The notes: a model not told the origin generated them from the sequence alone. A stretch of DNA of 64,000 nt from Obelidium mucronatum (GCA_025765595.1 JAIVFH010000079.1:96980-160979); one strand, 5' to 3'; shown: positions 46,086 to 57,110, counted from the stretch's first letter. Translations and numbers: made by a program.

Positions 46086-46227
46086 GAGAAATTGATAAAT
46101 TTTTATGATTAATTTTACTATAATATGATAGACAAACGATGTTTTAGTGCTCGCATCAAAGTACTACTTTGCGAGTAGTTCAAGCTTGAACAGATAAAGA
46201 GTTGAAACTCATTAATAACAAAGCTTC

Positions 46228-47001
46228 CTAATTGTATTTATTTCTTTCAACATAAAAGCAATGAAAAGCAAATTGGTGGTAGCCAGTATGAGAATCTTCC
46301 GGTACTGGCTGAAAATGGGGGTAAAAGTCATTGTACTGGTAATGTTGTGACCCTAGTTTGAAAGTGCATGTAAAATGTGAACCGGCATTTGTGGAAGCAT
46401 GAATTCGGCTGACAAGATCCCATACACGTTGGCCAAAATGCAATGTTGATGGAAAACTGAAGTGAGCAGACTGATCACTACTGATGCTGAAGAAAAGAAT
46501 GGTGGGAATTGTAGTAAACGTTTCCATCAAAACACCATCAGCAGCAGTGCAGCCGGCCATTCGGCCATGGCAGTGAGTTTCATTTGTTTTCCAAGGAAGT
46601 GTTGTTCTTAAGCCCTCAGGACTATTCAGGTGGTTAAAAATAACTTGGATATTTTCAGATCCAGCAGCTGCTTGAATGCTATCATTAAGAGGCTAGAAGA
46701 TAGTTTAACACAGGCAAATTTAATTTTCAGAATATGAGGAAACCACACTCACAAAGACACGGCAACTCTGATTCCTCTCAGACAAATGAACAGAATTGCC
46801 ACACCAACGAAGTTGCGATCGAGTTGACTGAAATAAGCGACGAAACAATGGGTCTTGGGAGCTTGTGTCATGAAATAAAAGAGTAGAAGGTGCATCTATC
46901 ATACGCTCAAGGACATCCAAAGGACTGCCAAACCCATTATCAAGATACATTTGCTGCACATCAATAACCCAATCTCTCAAAGCTTTCCTTCCGTCCTCCA
47001 A
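46228..47001 (-). pseudogene. USP-like protein fragment
   Basis: Two exon-like frames: EDGRKALRDWVIDVQQMYLD ... RCWGN-like text at 46720-47001, then 46228-46560 with TIPTILFFSISSD, FPSTLHFG, VWDLVSRIHAS, GSHFTCTFKLG and QYND. The last part resembles the C-terminal half of ubiquitin-specific proteases (LP.vL, fP..l, YdL.g...H...HYta, W..ynD) with the His in GSHF. It lies next to the KDZ relic and may be a cargo gene of that element or of the Helitron. Similarity is judged by eye only. Confidence 0.4.
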
Positions 47002-47135
47002 AATCCTCCCAATTGTTGAAACATTTGACGTCTGTCTTGCTTTAAAATGGGATAAAATATGAAACCAAATGCTTGAATTTTGGGGCTGATAATTTTCAAA
47101 CTCAGGACATGAACAGTAGACAATATAGATTACAA

Positions 47136-47188
47136 ACCAGCAATATATGGAACTATGGGAACAAATTTGGGATGTTCAGCAAAGAAAG
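47136..47188 (-). pseudogene. Helitron helicase continuation beyond the KDZ insertion
   Basis: Across the KDZ insertion the minus-strand frame from 57185 (SYSGPSFF) continues as AEHPKFVPIVPYIAG, the expected text after the GP.F segment in PIF1-like Helitron helicases. The later motifs (RxQ.PL, the IHKSQG helicase motif) are not found downstream. Confidence 0.6.
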
Positions 47189-47238
47189 CAATTGGGGATG
47201 CGGGCCGGACCTCGCGAGTCGCGATACCGGTCGCGTTG

Positions 47239-47333
47239 CGAGCCGCTCACGGGCCGCTTGCGACCTGCTGACGAGCCGCTAGCGGGCCGCTTGCGACCTG
47301 CTGACGAGCCGCTAGCGGGCCGCTTGCGACCTG
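47239..47333. repeat. Subterminal 33-bp tandem repeats of the KDZ element
   Basis: Three units of cgagccgctagcgggccgct... with tgcgacctgctga, at 47239, 47272 and 47305 (the last partial). The right end has related words (gttagcggctcgc, ggtcgcgagcggcc). Likely transposase binding sites. Confidence 0.8.
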
Positions 47334-47545
47334 TGCCACGGCCTGTTCGCAGGCCGCTCTGTACCTTTTTATGTGGGGCGCGAGCCGCAAGCCACTTGTT
47401 CACAGGCCGCTAACCCCCAACTGTCACTAAAACTCAAGAATAAGCCACAAAAAATGTATCAAATAAGGCTGTTTATTAAGGCTGTTTATTATCAATAAAT
47501 AAATAAATAAATAAATAAGTAAATAAGTAAATAAGTACACATTGC

Positions 47546-48952
47546 TCAACCCAGGGCTTGCAAAACCGATTCCCGTATCTTCCGATTGCGATCTGTGGCA
47601 TCGCGATTAATGTTGAAGGTAACTCCCCGCTTCTCCACCACAGCGCTTCCCACAAACCTGTCCTGGTTGTGCTTCACAGCCCAACTCGCTGTTCCCATTC
47701 CATCTGCCAGAATCAGCGAGATTCTCCGCTTTCTAGTATCTACCTCCGCCACCAACTCCGCTGCCTCCGCAAATCGTCTCTCCCCTGAATGCCACATCCT
47801 GGTCCCATGTTTTTCATGCTTGAACATGGAAACAATCGCCTCCCCATGAACCGCTGGGATCACCACATTTCGATCTGGTAGGTACAGCGCTGGCCATACC
47901 ACGGGCGGTTCCGCGTCTTCCTCATCCACCACAACACTGAAGTTGATCCCGAAAGTCGAATTCTTGCTGTCCAGGTGGAACTTGAAGTCCCCGTTGTTTG
48001 AGCACGCAAGAAACGAGGACGTGAAGATCCCAAAGATGGGATCACATGTGGTTGCAACTTCCTATTGGTCTCGTTTTCGCAATTAGAAGGTAAGCACTAA
48101 ACTATAACAAACACATACCTTTGTAATGTTGGCCACCATCTCGAATGCCTCCCGATGTACCAGAGACTCCACAACGCCAGTGAGGTAAGCGACCAGCGGC
48201 TGAAGGCCCTCAAAGTGGGGCAGCAGCTCTGGCTTGATGTTCTCCTTTCCAAACACCGCCAGCCCGTTTGCTACTTTTTCGGCATGTTCTTTTACCTTGA
48301 CAGACGCTACATCCGCTGGGTAGTGCGGGTCCTTGATGCCGTCTGCAACTCCAGTCCAGGAGCACAGGTTGATGACTCGCATGTTGCCGCGCGTCTTGAC
48401 CTTTGGCTGCGAGCGTCGAAAGATAGCTGCAAGATCGCGGATGTGCAGCATGGCGTCCTTGAGTATATAGGGCGGCAGTTTGATTCTAATAGCACTCCCA
48501 AGTTGTTAGCAACGCTTGGACTGCAACAACACCAAAAAAACCCTCACCTCCCTGCAACAAGCTCTTCAACTCCGTCTGTGTTTAGACCATACACAAACTC
48601 CTGTCCCTTGGTTCTGTCATAGGCGGACGATCTGTGGTGGTCAAACACTGTCCCCAAGGACGTGCTGGAGTCCGTCTCAAAGGAGGAGGAAAAGAGGCAG
48701 AACGCAATCTACGACATTATCAAAACAGAAAAGAACTATGTCGAGGAACTCAGGATTATTCAATCAGTGAGAATGTTTTTGTAAAATGTTTAACACCAAC
48801 CACAGCAAAAAAAAGAAGTTGGCCCACCAACCTATAATATCAGCGCGGCTCAATCCCTGCTCAGACATGTGCTTTTGGCGTTTCAGCATCTGGTGTGCAG
48901 CGGTGGATGCTGACTTTTTGACGAGTTTTCGTTTGTTACGCGTTTTGTCCAT
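47546..48952 (-). CDS. K1, unknown protein of the KDZ element
   Basis: Exon 1 (48832-48952) starts MDKTRNKRKLVKKSAS. Exon 2 ends at about 48548 and contains DRTKGQEFVYGLNTDGVEEL. Exon 3 (about 48115-48490) starts IKLPPYILKDAMLHIRDLAA and contains ENIKPELLPHFEGLQPLVAYL. Exon 4 (47546 to about 48062) has a beta-rich region ending RNRKIRESVLQALG. About 370 residues in all. A foreign exon (48623-48767) sits antisense between exons 1 and 2 and replaces the acceptor and first codons of exon 2 seen in copy A, so splicing there must use another site. No family recognised. It is divergent from K2. Confidence 0.6.
48621..48776 (+). other. Captured RhoGEF exon (DH domain start), antisense in K1
   Basis: Plus-strand reading between an acceptor (TCATAG) and a donor (GTGAGA at 48768) gives LWWSNTVPKDVLESVSKEEE, then KRQNAIYDIIKTEKNYVEEL and RIIQ. 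This is the hallmark start of a Dbl-homology domain (RQ..IY.l..TE..YV..L), closest in feel to fungal Rho1 GEFs of the Rom2/Rgf type. Splice sites are included, so genomic DNA, not mRNA, was captured. Copy A has about 30 unrelated bases at this place. Confidence 0.78.
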
Positions 48953-49111
48953 TGCATTAATAGATAAATAAATAAATAAATAATCAAGTTAACTCAACAA
49001 TACTAAGGTAATTTATTGAATCAAAGTATTCCTTGCATATCAACGGCTACAAAGCTGTAATAAAGTATTCTCTGCGTTGTTGTGTTCTCCCTCATTACTT
49101 TGACTTGAAGA

Positions 49112-50266
49112 ATGCGACGCTCAACAAGACAACGCCAAGCCGCCGCCGCTGCCACAGCCTCAACCAAACATACAACAGCATCAACCTCTTCTATCAACCC
49201 GATCACAGCAATTAGAGCGTGTCCTGCTGCTCCTGCTGAGATCCTTGCCGCTCTGGATCAAATTGAGCAAGTCCTGTTGGATCGCAGCCGCATCTATATC
49301 CTGTCGGACTGCAACCTGGATCTTACGCGCTTGGAATGCCTCCTTCTTGCCAATCCTGGCATGATTCTATTCCTGCCATCCTCCAATATTCCTGCAGATC
49401 GCTTGACGTCAGGGGAGTATTATCCCACAGCCTGCTACCACGACGGTCAACCACACAAAAGGAGCTTTGTCTCTGGGTTTTTTGATCCATTGGAGCAATG
49501 GGAGCTGCAGCATGCAGCGTTTTCCGCTCCAATCATGTTGTGTCAACCCATCAACCAGTACCGCCACTCCCCCCTCCATCAGGACTATGGAACAGCCATC
49601 AACGTCCTCCTTCAATTACCCACCAATCAGCAGCTATTCAAGCTGTGGGTGGTGCTTGTCCCCAGCGACCCTACAGCCATCATCCCTACCCTTAATCCCC
49701 TGTCTTTCGCTCAAGCCATGGCTTTGGAGGTGGGCCCTTCCTGCACATACACAGCAAGGATCTGCTTTGTAAAGAGGCCTGGCGATCTCTCCGTCATTCC
49801 TTCTGGCTACCCACACGCTGTGATCACAGTCTCAACAACCAGGGACGCGACATCCATCATGGGCGGCGCTCACGTCATCTTTCCAAAGGACTACCTGTAT
49901 GTGTACAAGTACAATTGTGCCAGCAAGCACACTTACCTTTGGGGGAACACCAACATCAAGTACCACTACTACATGGTTTGGTTTTATTACCGCTCTACTA
50001 TCTTTAAGGGCAACAATGGTGGTTGTCAAGAGTTAGAAGGGGACTTGCTAACTGTAGAAGAGTATAGGGATTGCAGGTTTGATGGGGTGAGGGATGTGGT
50101 GGCTGAGATGGTGTCAAGTTGGACAGTGCGGGGTGATGCCAAAAGGGAAGCTGCAGCCAAAGCAGCGAAGCAAGGTGTTTCAAAAAGGCTGAAAGCAAAA
50201 CAAGCAAATAGGGAGAAGATGGAAAGGGTGAGACATGCAAAAGTGGGAGGATCAAAGAGAAAGTGA
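49112..50266 (+). CDS. K2, JmjC-like 2-oxoglutarate/Fe(II) dioxygenase
   Basis: 384 residues, single exon. After an Ala/Thr-rich basic N-terminus comes a double-stranded beta-helix pattern. HQD (His156, Asp158) is followed by GTAINVLLQL, FKLWVVLVPSDP (Lys177 as possible 2OG contact) and GDLSVIPSGYPHAVITVS (His235), then MGGAHVIF. The HxD...H spacing of 79 residues and the 'P.G..HAVIT...GG' ending fit JmjC-type enzymes. The basic tail (KAAKQGVSKRLKAKQANREK) suggests DNA or nuclear targeting. Substrate (histone, protein or DNA base) is unknown. Copy A keeps all these residues. It lies just upstream of the transposase. Confidence 0.68.
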   Translation: MRRSTRQRQAAAAATASTKHTTASTSSINPITAIRACPAAPAEILAALDQIEQVLLDRSRIYILSDCNLDLTRLECLLLANPGMILFLPSSNIPADRLTSGEYYPTACYHDGQPHKRSFVSGFFDPLEQWELQHAAFSAPIMLCQPINQYRHSPLHQDYGTAINVLLQLPTNQQLFKLWVVLVPSDPTAIIPTLNPLSFAQAMALEVGPSCTYTARICFVKRPGDLSVIPSGYPHAVITVSTTRDATSIMGGAHVIFPKDYLYVYKYNCASKHTYLWGNTNIKYHYYMVWFYYRSTIFKGNNGGCQELEGDLLTVEEYRDCRFDGVRDVVAEMVSSWTVRGDAKREAAAKAAKQGVSKRLKAKQANREKMERVRHAKVGGSKRK

Positions 50267-50413
50267 TATCATAACTATAGAAGCACATGCAATAAAGGAA
50301 AACCCTATGACACAATTAAAGAATTCTTTATTGCCAATATACTGGACCTATAGCGTCGCGTTGATTGCAATTGTTTGGTTTGCCCCAACAGGCTGAACGC
50401 AAACTTATCAAAA

Positions 50414-52549
50414 ATGAATTGGAAAGAAGGGAGGCATTCTGGAATGTTCAGAACAACAAAAGTAAAAACAACCATCATGTCCTTTATAGATGAAGCAAGA
50501 GCTGTAGTTGTGCTGGCCAACGAGTTGCAGAAAGTCAAGCCGTTCCTGCATAGGTTCAAGACTGCAGTCAAACTATATGACAACAACAACCGCATGAGGG
50601 CGATCTGTGATCACATCTCCAAGCAGTTTTCCTTGACCAATGAAACAGTATTTACCTTGGCAGACAAAGTATTCCAGTGTCCAGGCATGGACGCGGTCAA
50701 TCACTGGAAACCTGTCCAGCCATCTGTCCTTGTGGCTCCATTCTCGCAATGCCACAGGTGCACCAAAAACTTGACTTTCAGCAGCACACAAGTAGTGGTG
50801 TTGGGGATGGAAGGCCCATACCACGCGTCGCTGTTCAAGGGCAACTGCACTAAATGCCGCATGTGGTACAATGTGGATTCTGTCGCGTACATGAGCGAAG
50901 ACAAACAGAAGCAGCTGATAGAGATGTATCCGCTTGAAACTATCATGTCAGTTGGCTTCCTCAAGATCAATGAGCAGTACTACGTCACCATACCTTTTGC
51001 GGATCTCTGGCTAAAGCACCTGCCGTCTGGCCTTCTGTTAGTCTTTCCTTGCATGGTAAATACTAAATTGATCTTTTACTCATACTTCACACATAGGGTG
51101 AAGCTGTATCATGAGCAGCGCACATATTCACTGGCCTTCCCTACCATCAAAGTGCCTGATCCAGACACCGCAGTGATCTTCAAACGTGGATTTTACGTGT
51201 ATCACATGCTACTACTACAGCAGTACATCTCCAAGATCGCTGCCAATGATGACTATGAACATATGCGGTACACTCACTTCAGACCTTCCTGGGCCCCCAA
51301 AACAACACATTTGTGGAACAACTCCCTATTTCTGGGTCCATACTTACCAAAAACAGGTGATTCTATTCATGACATCAGACCCGCGATGCGGGAATACGTC
51401 ACGTTCATGACTGATTACTTCAGCAAGAAGTGGCAGCACCGCTGCAACGGCTGCCACCAGTTTTACAACGGAAAGGAAATCTCTGGCAGTGTAATGGATG
51501 GTAAAGTCATGGGGCATCTATTGTGCTCTGTGCCTGGGTGTGTGTTGCCTATTCTTGGTGTGAACACATTGTTCTGCTCATCGCATGCCCAGCTGAGGAA
51601 TGAGTGCATCATCTCTGGCTGCAAGCGAAAAAAGACAGACACTGTTTTGCATACTTGCGGACTCAGCGCTCACAACGCGACTGTCCAGGAAATCATTGGG
51701 AAACAGTGGAACAAGGACTTTAAAGCGACGCGAAAGTCCAAGAAAACGCGAACATCTACAGTGCATATTGATACACAAGAAAAAGAGTTAGTAGCGGATC
51801 AGCGGTTCAAGTAGCAGCGGTTCCTGCCTGGAATATTTATGGCTGTGTGGAGCTGCGGCATGATCATTGGAATATCTAAGATGTACTCTTTTGAGTCTTC
51901 TACCTTTATTTCTCGCTTCTTATGCCACTGTTTTGCGCGAATGGGCGAAGTACCGACCTTTGTTTTCTACGATAGAGCCTGCCGCTTGCTCCAATCCCTA
52001 CGCGCCCGACACGTAGCAGGAAAATTCACAATATATGAAAGGTGCACTTTACTTATTTATTATTACGCGTTCTGTTCATTATATAGTGTTCTCTTCTTAT
52101 ACTTACCACCAATCTTTGTTGGAATCAGGTTCTTGTACAAGACTGTTACGTTTGTGGTTGACAGGTTCCACTTTCGGATGCACAGGGACGACTTCTGTAC
52201 AGAGCATTGCGATCCAGCAAAATTCAAGGAATTGACGTCAGGAGGGCCTGCAAATGGAAAGGGGAGGTTTAACACGTCCGCGGCAGAACACTGTGCCAAG
52301 TGGTTTGATCAAACCGCTCACCTGATTCGCTTCCACGAGCCCGTCCAAGCGGATTTCATTATGTGGTGTCTCGCAGACTTGAGAAACGCGGACATCCAGA
52401 GCGGAATTTCAAAGAAGAAAAGAGTTATTAGAAACGAAAGCGAAGACAAAATGGAGGCGGAGGAGGAACAACAAGAAAAGGATGACGAGGAGGATGATGA
52501 AGACACCAACGAAGATGATGGTGAAGGAGAGGAAGAAGAGGATGAATAA
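50414..52549 (+). CDS. K3, KDZ transposase with CxC5 and CxC6 clusters
   Basis: The start is uncertain; ATG 50414 (MNWKEGRHSG) or 50478. A CxC5-like cluster (CHRCTKN ... GNCTKCRMWY) is followed by HMLLLQQYI, then a CxC6 cluster (HRCNGCHQF, VMDGKVMGHLLCSVPGC, FCSSH, CIISGC). Next come WSCGMIIG, the first Asp in FYDRACRL, the second in VVDRFHFRMH and the Glu in NTSAAEHCAKWF. The tail is strongly acidic. An in-frame intron of 91 bases lies at about 52040-52130 (GTGCAC...AATCAG). A TAG at 51812 interrupts the frame before RFLPGIF and may be a nonsense mutation. It moves the element by DDE chemistry. Confidence 0.85.
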
Positions 52550-52619
52550 ATAACAAAACTCACCTTTACAAACTTTGTTTTTGCGCCGCTTGCGTCGACA
52601 GTGAGAAACACAGTACAGA

Positions 52620-52802
52620 GAGAATGAGAAAGCCCATTCGTCATCTGGATAGAAGTGTTTGGGGAGCGGGAGAACGAGAAAGCCCATTCATCACCACTGA
52701 ATCAAACAACAAACTGGCGCCGCAGGACAGAGAGAATGAGAAAGCCCATTCATCATCTGAGTATCTGCGAAGTAGGAGAATGAGAAAGCCCATTCATCAC
52801 TA
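52620..52802 (+). repeat. Four spaced copies of GAGAATGAGAAAGCCCATTC
   Basis: The 20-mer recurs with one or two changes at about 52620, 52669, 52733 and 52782, at 49-64 bp spacing, each followed by a tCATCA-like end. It lies between K3 and K4, so it could be a promoter or binding array. Confidence 0.8.
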
Positions 52803-52869
52803 CCAACTGCGCATTTTTGCTATTTTTTTTGTTAAGTCTCTTTTGGCGGGACAAAATTAAACAGCAATA

Positions 52870-53628
52870 ATGTCAAAGTATTTTTCAAACACTGCGCCTA
52901 TACAACAATCCAACAACCCCCCTATCGCTGCATCCATCTTTGATGGCCTCCCTGCTGAGACAGTGAGCGTGATTCTTTGATTGGGGTATGTGTGTTTCTT
53001 CTCTTTTTATTTTTTAAATATTATGTCCCCATTAACACGATTGCGAGCCAATCCTCAGGAAATCGTGGATCCAACCAAGGCACCGTGGCCGAGCCGGTGT
53101 GCCAAACCAGGATCGCGTCGACAAGCACCGAAATCGAAGCAGGGGGGGAAGGAGAGGCAGTTGGAAACTAAAGCAACAGAAGAAACCAAGGCAATCACGG
53201 TCTCGCAGGTGGTCCTGTCCAACGGAGTTAAGTCGAAAAAACCAAAGGCAACAATTCGGCTTGATCGAGCGACAGCGTCGAGGAGATCTACAGACGCGGA
53301 GCACATCAATGCTGGACCAAGCAACATCAAGCCAAAAGCGCATATACGGCTCAATCTGTCGAAAGGATTGTACAAATCAAAAGAACAGGTGAAGATGGAA
53401 CCTTTTGGTGCTGGATGGAATCATGGGGATGACAATGATGGTGGATCTCCTGGACCAACACCAAAAGTGGAGGACGACGACGATGAAGTACTGTCATATT
53501 CAAGTTCGGATGTGGGATCGGATTGGGGACCCGATCGGATGATTTTGGTTGATGGGGAACTCATGGAAGGGCTCCCAATTGTAGATGGGGAATTGTACAC
53601 GCCTGGGCGATACAGGGCAGACTTCTGA
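52870..53628 (+). CDS. K4, small charged protein of the KDZ element
   Basis: A first exon (MSKYFSNTAPIQQSNNPP... AET, to 52962) joins in frame to EIVDPTKAPWPS after an intron ending CCTCAG near 53058. About 220 residues: a basic Lys/Arg/Ser-rich half with two related segments (KPKATIRLDRA and KPKAHIRLNLS), then an acidic Gly/Asp half (KVEDDDDEVLSYSSSD) and VDGELMEGLPIVDGELY near the end. The doubled segments hint at a short internal repeat. No family recognised. Confidence 0.55.
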
Positions 53629-53755
53629 GCGTATATGTGGGTTCTTTATTCCTTCCCTACTCTCAATTTGTCTTTTCACAAATAAAGAAACTTTGGGTTG
53701 TTTTTAAAAAATAAATTAACTTTGGTGCATTTTTAAAAAATAAAGAAGATTTTCA

Positions 53756-56289
53756 ATGTCCGAACATCCATTAGCCCCAGGAAACCCCAGCACGGTCGCA
53801 GGTCTGCTGGATCGTCTCGCCAACAGTCGTGACTGCAGACACTTCATCAATGTTCCATTTTCGCTCCCCTCAGTTGCAGACGGGACGTGGATTAGCGGCT
53901 ACCAATGGATAACCAAGCCGCGCGCGGATGGCTCCGTTAACCCCAAGTCACTCAAGTACCTTTGGAAGACAATCCACGGGCACGTGTTTTACCCAAACAT
54001 CTCGAAATTGGCGCCCAACGCATGCACAGATGCAATGCGAGAGCTGGTGCCACATATAATCATGTAATGTTTGTTCATAGTTCCGCACTATCATACGCAC
54101 TATATCTAACATGTGTTTTTTAGTATGTTGAATACTAACTTTGCGCCAGTGGTGTACAACTACCACATGAAAGAAAACGATGAACAGCTAATGACTGTTG
54201 TACACCTGGACTTCCCGATTGTCTTAACAACACTGAAAAAAACGGTTGAATCTTTTCAGTTTCTTACAGACGATGACCTCGCAGTTCTGGCTGGACAAGT
54301 GGGGTTTGGTGTCCAGTTTCCTGACGAAACGGAGTTAGACCTCGACGTAGCAAGAAAACTAATGCCGCGATTCATCTACGGTAATGTTTTCTTTGCCTTC
54401 AAGTGTATATGTACTGCTAAAGCTCTGTTTTTTGTTGTTATAGATCGCAAGAATGTGAACAACATGTTCAAGGTGCGTTTTACCACACAGCTGTACCCAG
54501 AACCCAGCAAAACAAACGTGGATGGATCAAAAAACGCGGAGCGCTTGCACAGGGTCCCACTGCGGGAGTCGCGGATTGACCTGCAGGAAGCGATCCGGAA
54601 CGAAGTTCGCAGAGAGCAACGCCAACGCGAAGATGGGAGTGAGAGTGGCTTTATTCTCCACGTTTCCGATGACGAAGAAAAGGAAAGTGACGACGATGTT
54701 GTAATTGTTGGTCCAACGATTGCAGGTATGTTTCTTTATTTTTTATGTCTAAGACTAAGCGCCAAGCATCACCAACACCAGCCAAACAGCCCGTGCGCAA
54801 AACCTACAGCAAGATGCCCAGCTCTGCTAAACGTGACGAGACGGCTATGGAAAGGCGCAGAAGACGTAAGTGTCATTAAAATGTGGTTTCTTCAATTTTA
54901 ATCTATAAAAATCACACAACAGGGTCTGTAAGTCCACCAGACGAACGGGGAATCCAATCTGAAAGTGACGCAGACAATGGCGCCGATGATGACGATGTCA
55001 ATGCATCCTCAAGCGAGTCTGATAGACAGGACGCTCGCAATGATGACGAAGACTTGGATGAAGACGAAGATGACGACAAAGGATTACGATGATGGTGAGA
55101 GATATGTTTTTATTGCTTGGCTAACAACATTCAGCAGATGAAGCCGACGAAAGTCCAGCACCGGAACCGCCGAAAGCCAAAATCGGAGTCACTCTTATTG
55201 CGGACAAGTCGACAAAGCTGCTTGTTGAAATTCCGTATGTGATGGATCGGAAAGACCGCTATGTTTTAGGTAAGTGGATTCTTTCTTCCGCTGTTGTTTC
55301 CTCAAATCCTCTGAGTATTAACTCTGTTTTAGGTCCAAGTGACATCATCAAGTTCCTCTCAAGTCACGCAGCATTCCTGGCAAGGGGTATCCGCTGCGAC
55401 TACGTGGAGCTTGTTGACGAAGATGGCTTTGGACGATCGTCGTTTGTAATTCAATACACAGCTGTCTTTGGACAGATTGACATCAAAGCCGGAAGCAGTG
55501 AGTGTGTTGTGATTTGTTTGAGCAGGGAAGGGTACTAACTGCCTTTCTATTGATAGTCTCGCAACCAGTGTTTGCTCGCCCTGCCGTTGTGACCCCACTG
55601 TCGTCGCAATTGTATTCAACTCCAATGCTTCCAAGCTCTGGCTCCGGCAGCTCCCGCCGTGATTCGATGGAATCAACTTCGACGCAGTCGTCAATTGTGT
55701 TTCGCCCAGCGGGACGTTCGGGAGGAGTGAAGGAGAAGCAAGTCGATGATGTGATGAAGTATGCGATCATCTACTGCAAGCTGTTGGCTGAAGGGAACAT
55801 ACGAAAGGACAAGATCCCGGCAATGGTCAAGCAGGAGACTGGGTTGGTCAACTTTCCTGACAAGAAGGAGTCTGGACATGCGTACGTTGGGCTCCATTTG
55901 TACAATGAGGAGCTGAAAAAGGTGATTGCATGTTTATTGATTGTTATCTGCATTTTCTGACTTTGCTATAGATCTTCTTGAAGTACAAGTGCTTCTTTGC
56001 GACATACAGTGGAATGACGTTTACTTTTGAATTAGCGAAACGTCATTTCGCTGAATGGACCAAAAAGCTGTCGTTCCATACTGGTGTTCCTGACGAAAAC
56101 CACAATTCTGGCAGCTTCATCCAAGCATTCAACCATCTGCACTTCTACAAGGCAGGGCAAAGCCGCCATCAGCGCAAGCCAGAGACGTATGTGGTGCTTC
56201 GGGCCTTTGCAAACAACCAACACGTCAAGAAGGCGTATTGGCGGGAGCCGCTTCAGGAAGGAAGCGCAAGCAAGAAGGCAAAGCGCTGA
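53756..56289 (+). CDS. K5, large multi-exon unknown protein of the KDZ element
   Basis: At least seven exons joined by GT-AG introns (for example 54066-54122, about 54381-54444, 55269-55332, 55499-55556, 55921-55970). The start is MSEHPLAPGNPSTVAGLL. The middle has acidic runs (DDEEKESDDDVVIVG, DEDLDEDEDDD). The C-terminal half contains KQVDDVMKYAIIYCKLLAEG, LYNEELKK, KCFFATYSGMTFTFELAKRH and a basic end SASKKAKR. Roughly 700 residues. No catalytic motif recognised. The last two exons also survive in the copy at 31866-33024. The exon count in the acidic region (54700-55150) is uncertain. Confidence 0.6.
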
Positions 56290-56583
56290 TTGGGGGTTTT
56301 TTTATTTATTGTTTCTTCAATATTTTGTTTATTTCAACTTTGCGCATCCTTTTTTGTTTTTGTTTATTGTTGGTACTTTGGATTTTGTTTATTACTTTAA
56401 ATACATATATTATGGTTTTAAAACTTTTCTACTCATTGTTCTTACCTTTTTCAAAATAAAGTAACGACTAGCTTTCAACTGGCTCTCCACTGGCTGTCAA
56501 CTGGCTTGCGGCCTGTGAACTAGCTGCGACGCGGCTGGCTTTCCACTGGTTAGCGGCTCGCACGAAGGTCGCCCACAGGTCGC

Positions 56584-57110
56584 GCACGTACTATAGCGAG
56601 CGGCACTCCCGATTCGGACCCCGATTCGGACTCCTAGTCGGAAATCGATTCGGAGTCCGACTAGGGCCCTAATAGGGACCGACTAGGAGCAATCCCGAAT
56701 CGGGCGCGACTCGGAATGGCGGTTAGGCCAATTTGCGCTCCTATTCTCCCCCTAGCGTACTCCTAACCTGTTTCCAGTAGGAGATTTCTGCTTTTTCCCT
56801 TTATTTTGAGGGTTTTTTTTCTCCTAGTCGGACTTCCGAAGAGGACATAGCATCAAATGAGAAAAATTACCTAAACTACTGAAAAACTTTTTAAAATAAA
56901 GCTATTAGAACTCCTTTTAAGAGGTGGCGAATGCTATAAGGACAGGTCCAATTGGCGCATTTGCGATTAGGAGCGCCACTAGGAGCCCTAATAGCGCCCT
57001 ATTGGGCTCCTAATTGGTCCAGCTCCTAGTCAGGTCCGATTCGGACTCCTAGTCGGACTCCTAGTCGGGTCCGATTACCGAATCGCGCGTGCCGCTCGGA
57101 CCCCGGGCTG
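56584..57110. mobile_element. 527-bp hAT-like MITE in the KDZ right terminus
   Basis: It is flanked by the 8-mer AGGTCGCG (56576-56583, 57111-57118), present once in the uninterrupted end at 31866. Its ends share GAGCGGCAC..CGATTCGG in inverted orientation and start CA. The inside is full of CTAGTCGGA/TCCGAC and GGAGC words. The 8-bp TSD suggests mobilisation by a hAT transposase. Confidence 0.85.

Noticed and set aside
47498..47538. aaataaataagt tract as a CRISPR-like or centromeric repeat
   Set aside because: Simple tetranucleotide microsatellite next to a gene end.
51055..51098. Possible 44-base intron in K3 (GTAAAT...CATAG)
   Set aside because: Removing it puts a stop soon after; reading through keeps the frame.
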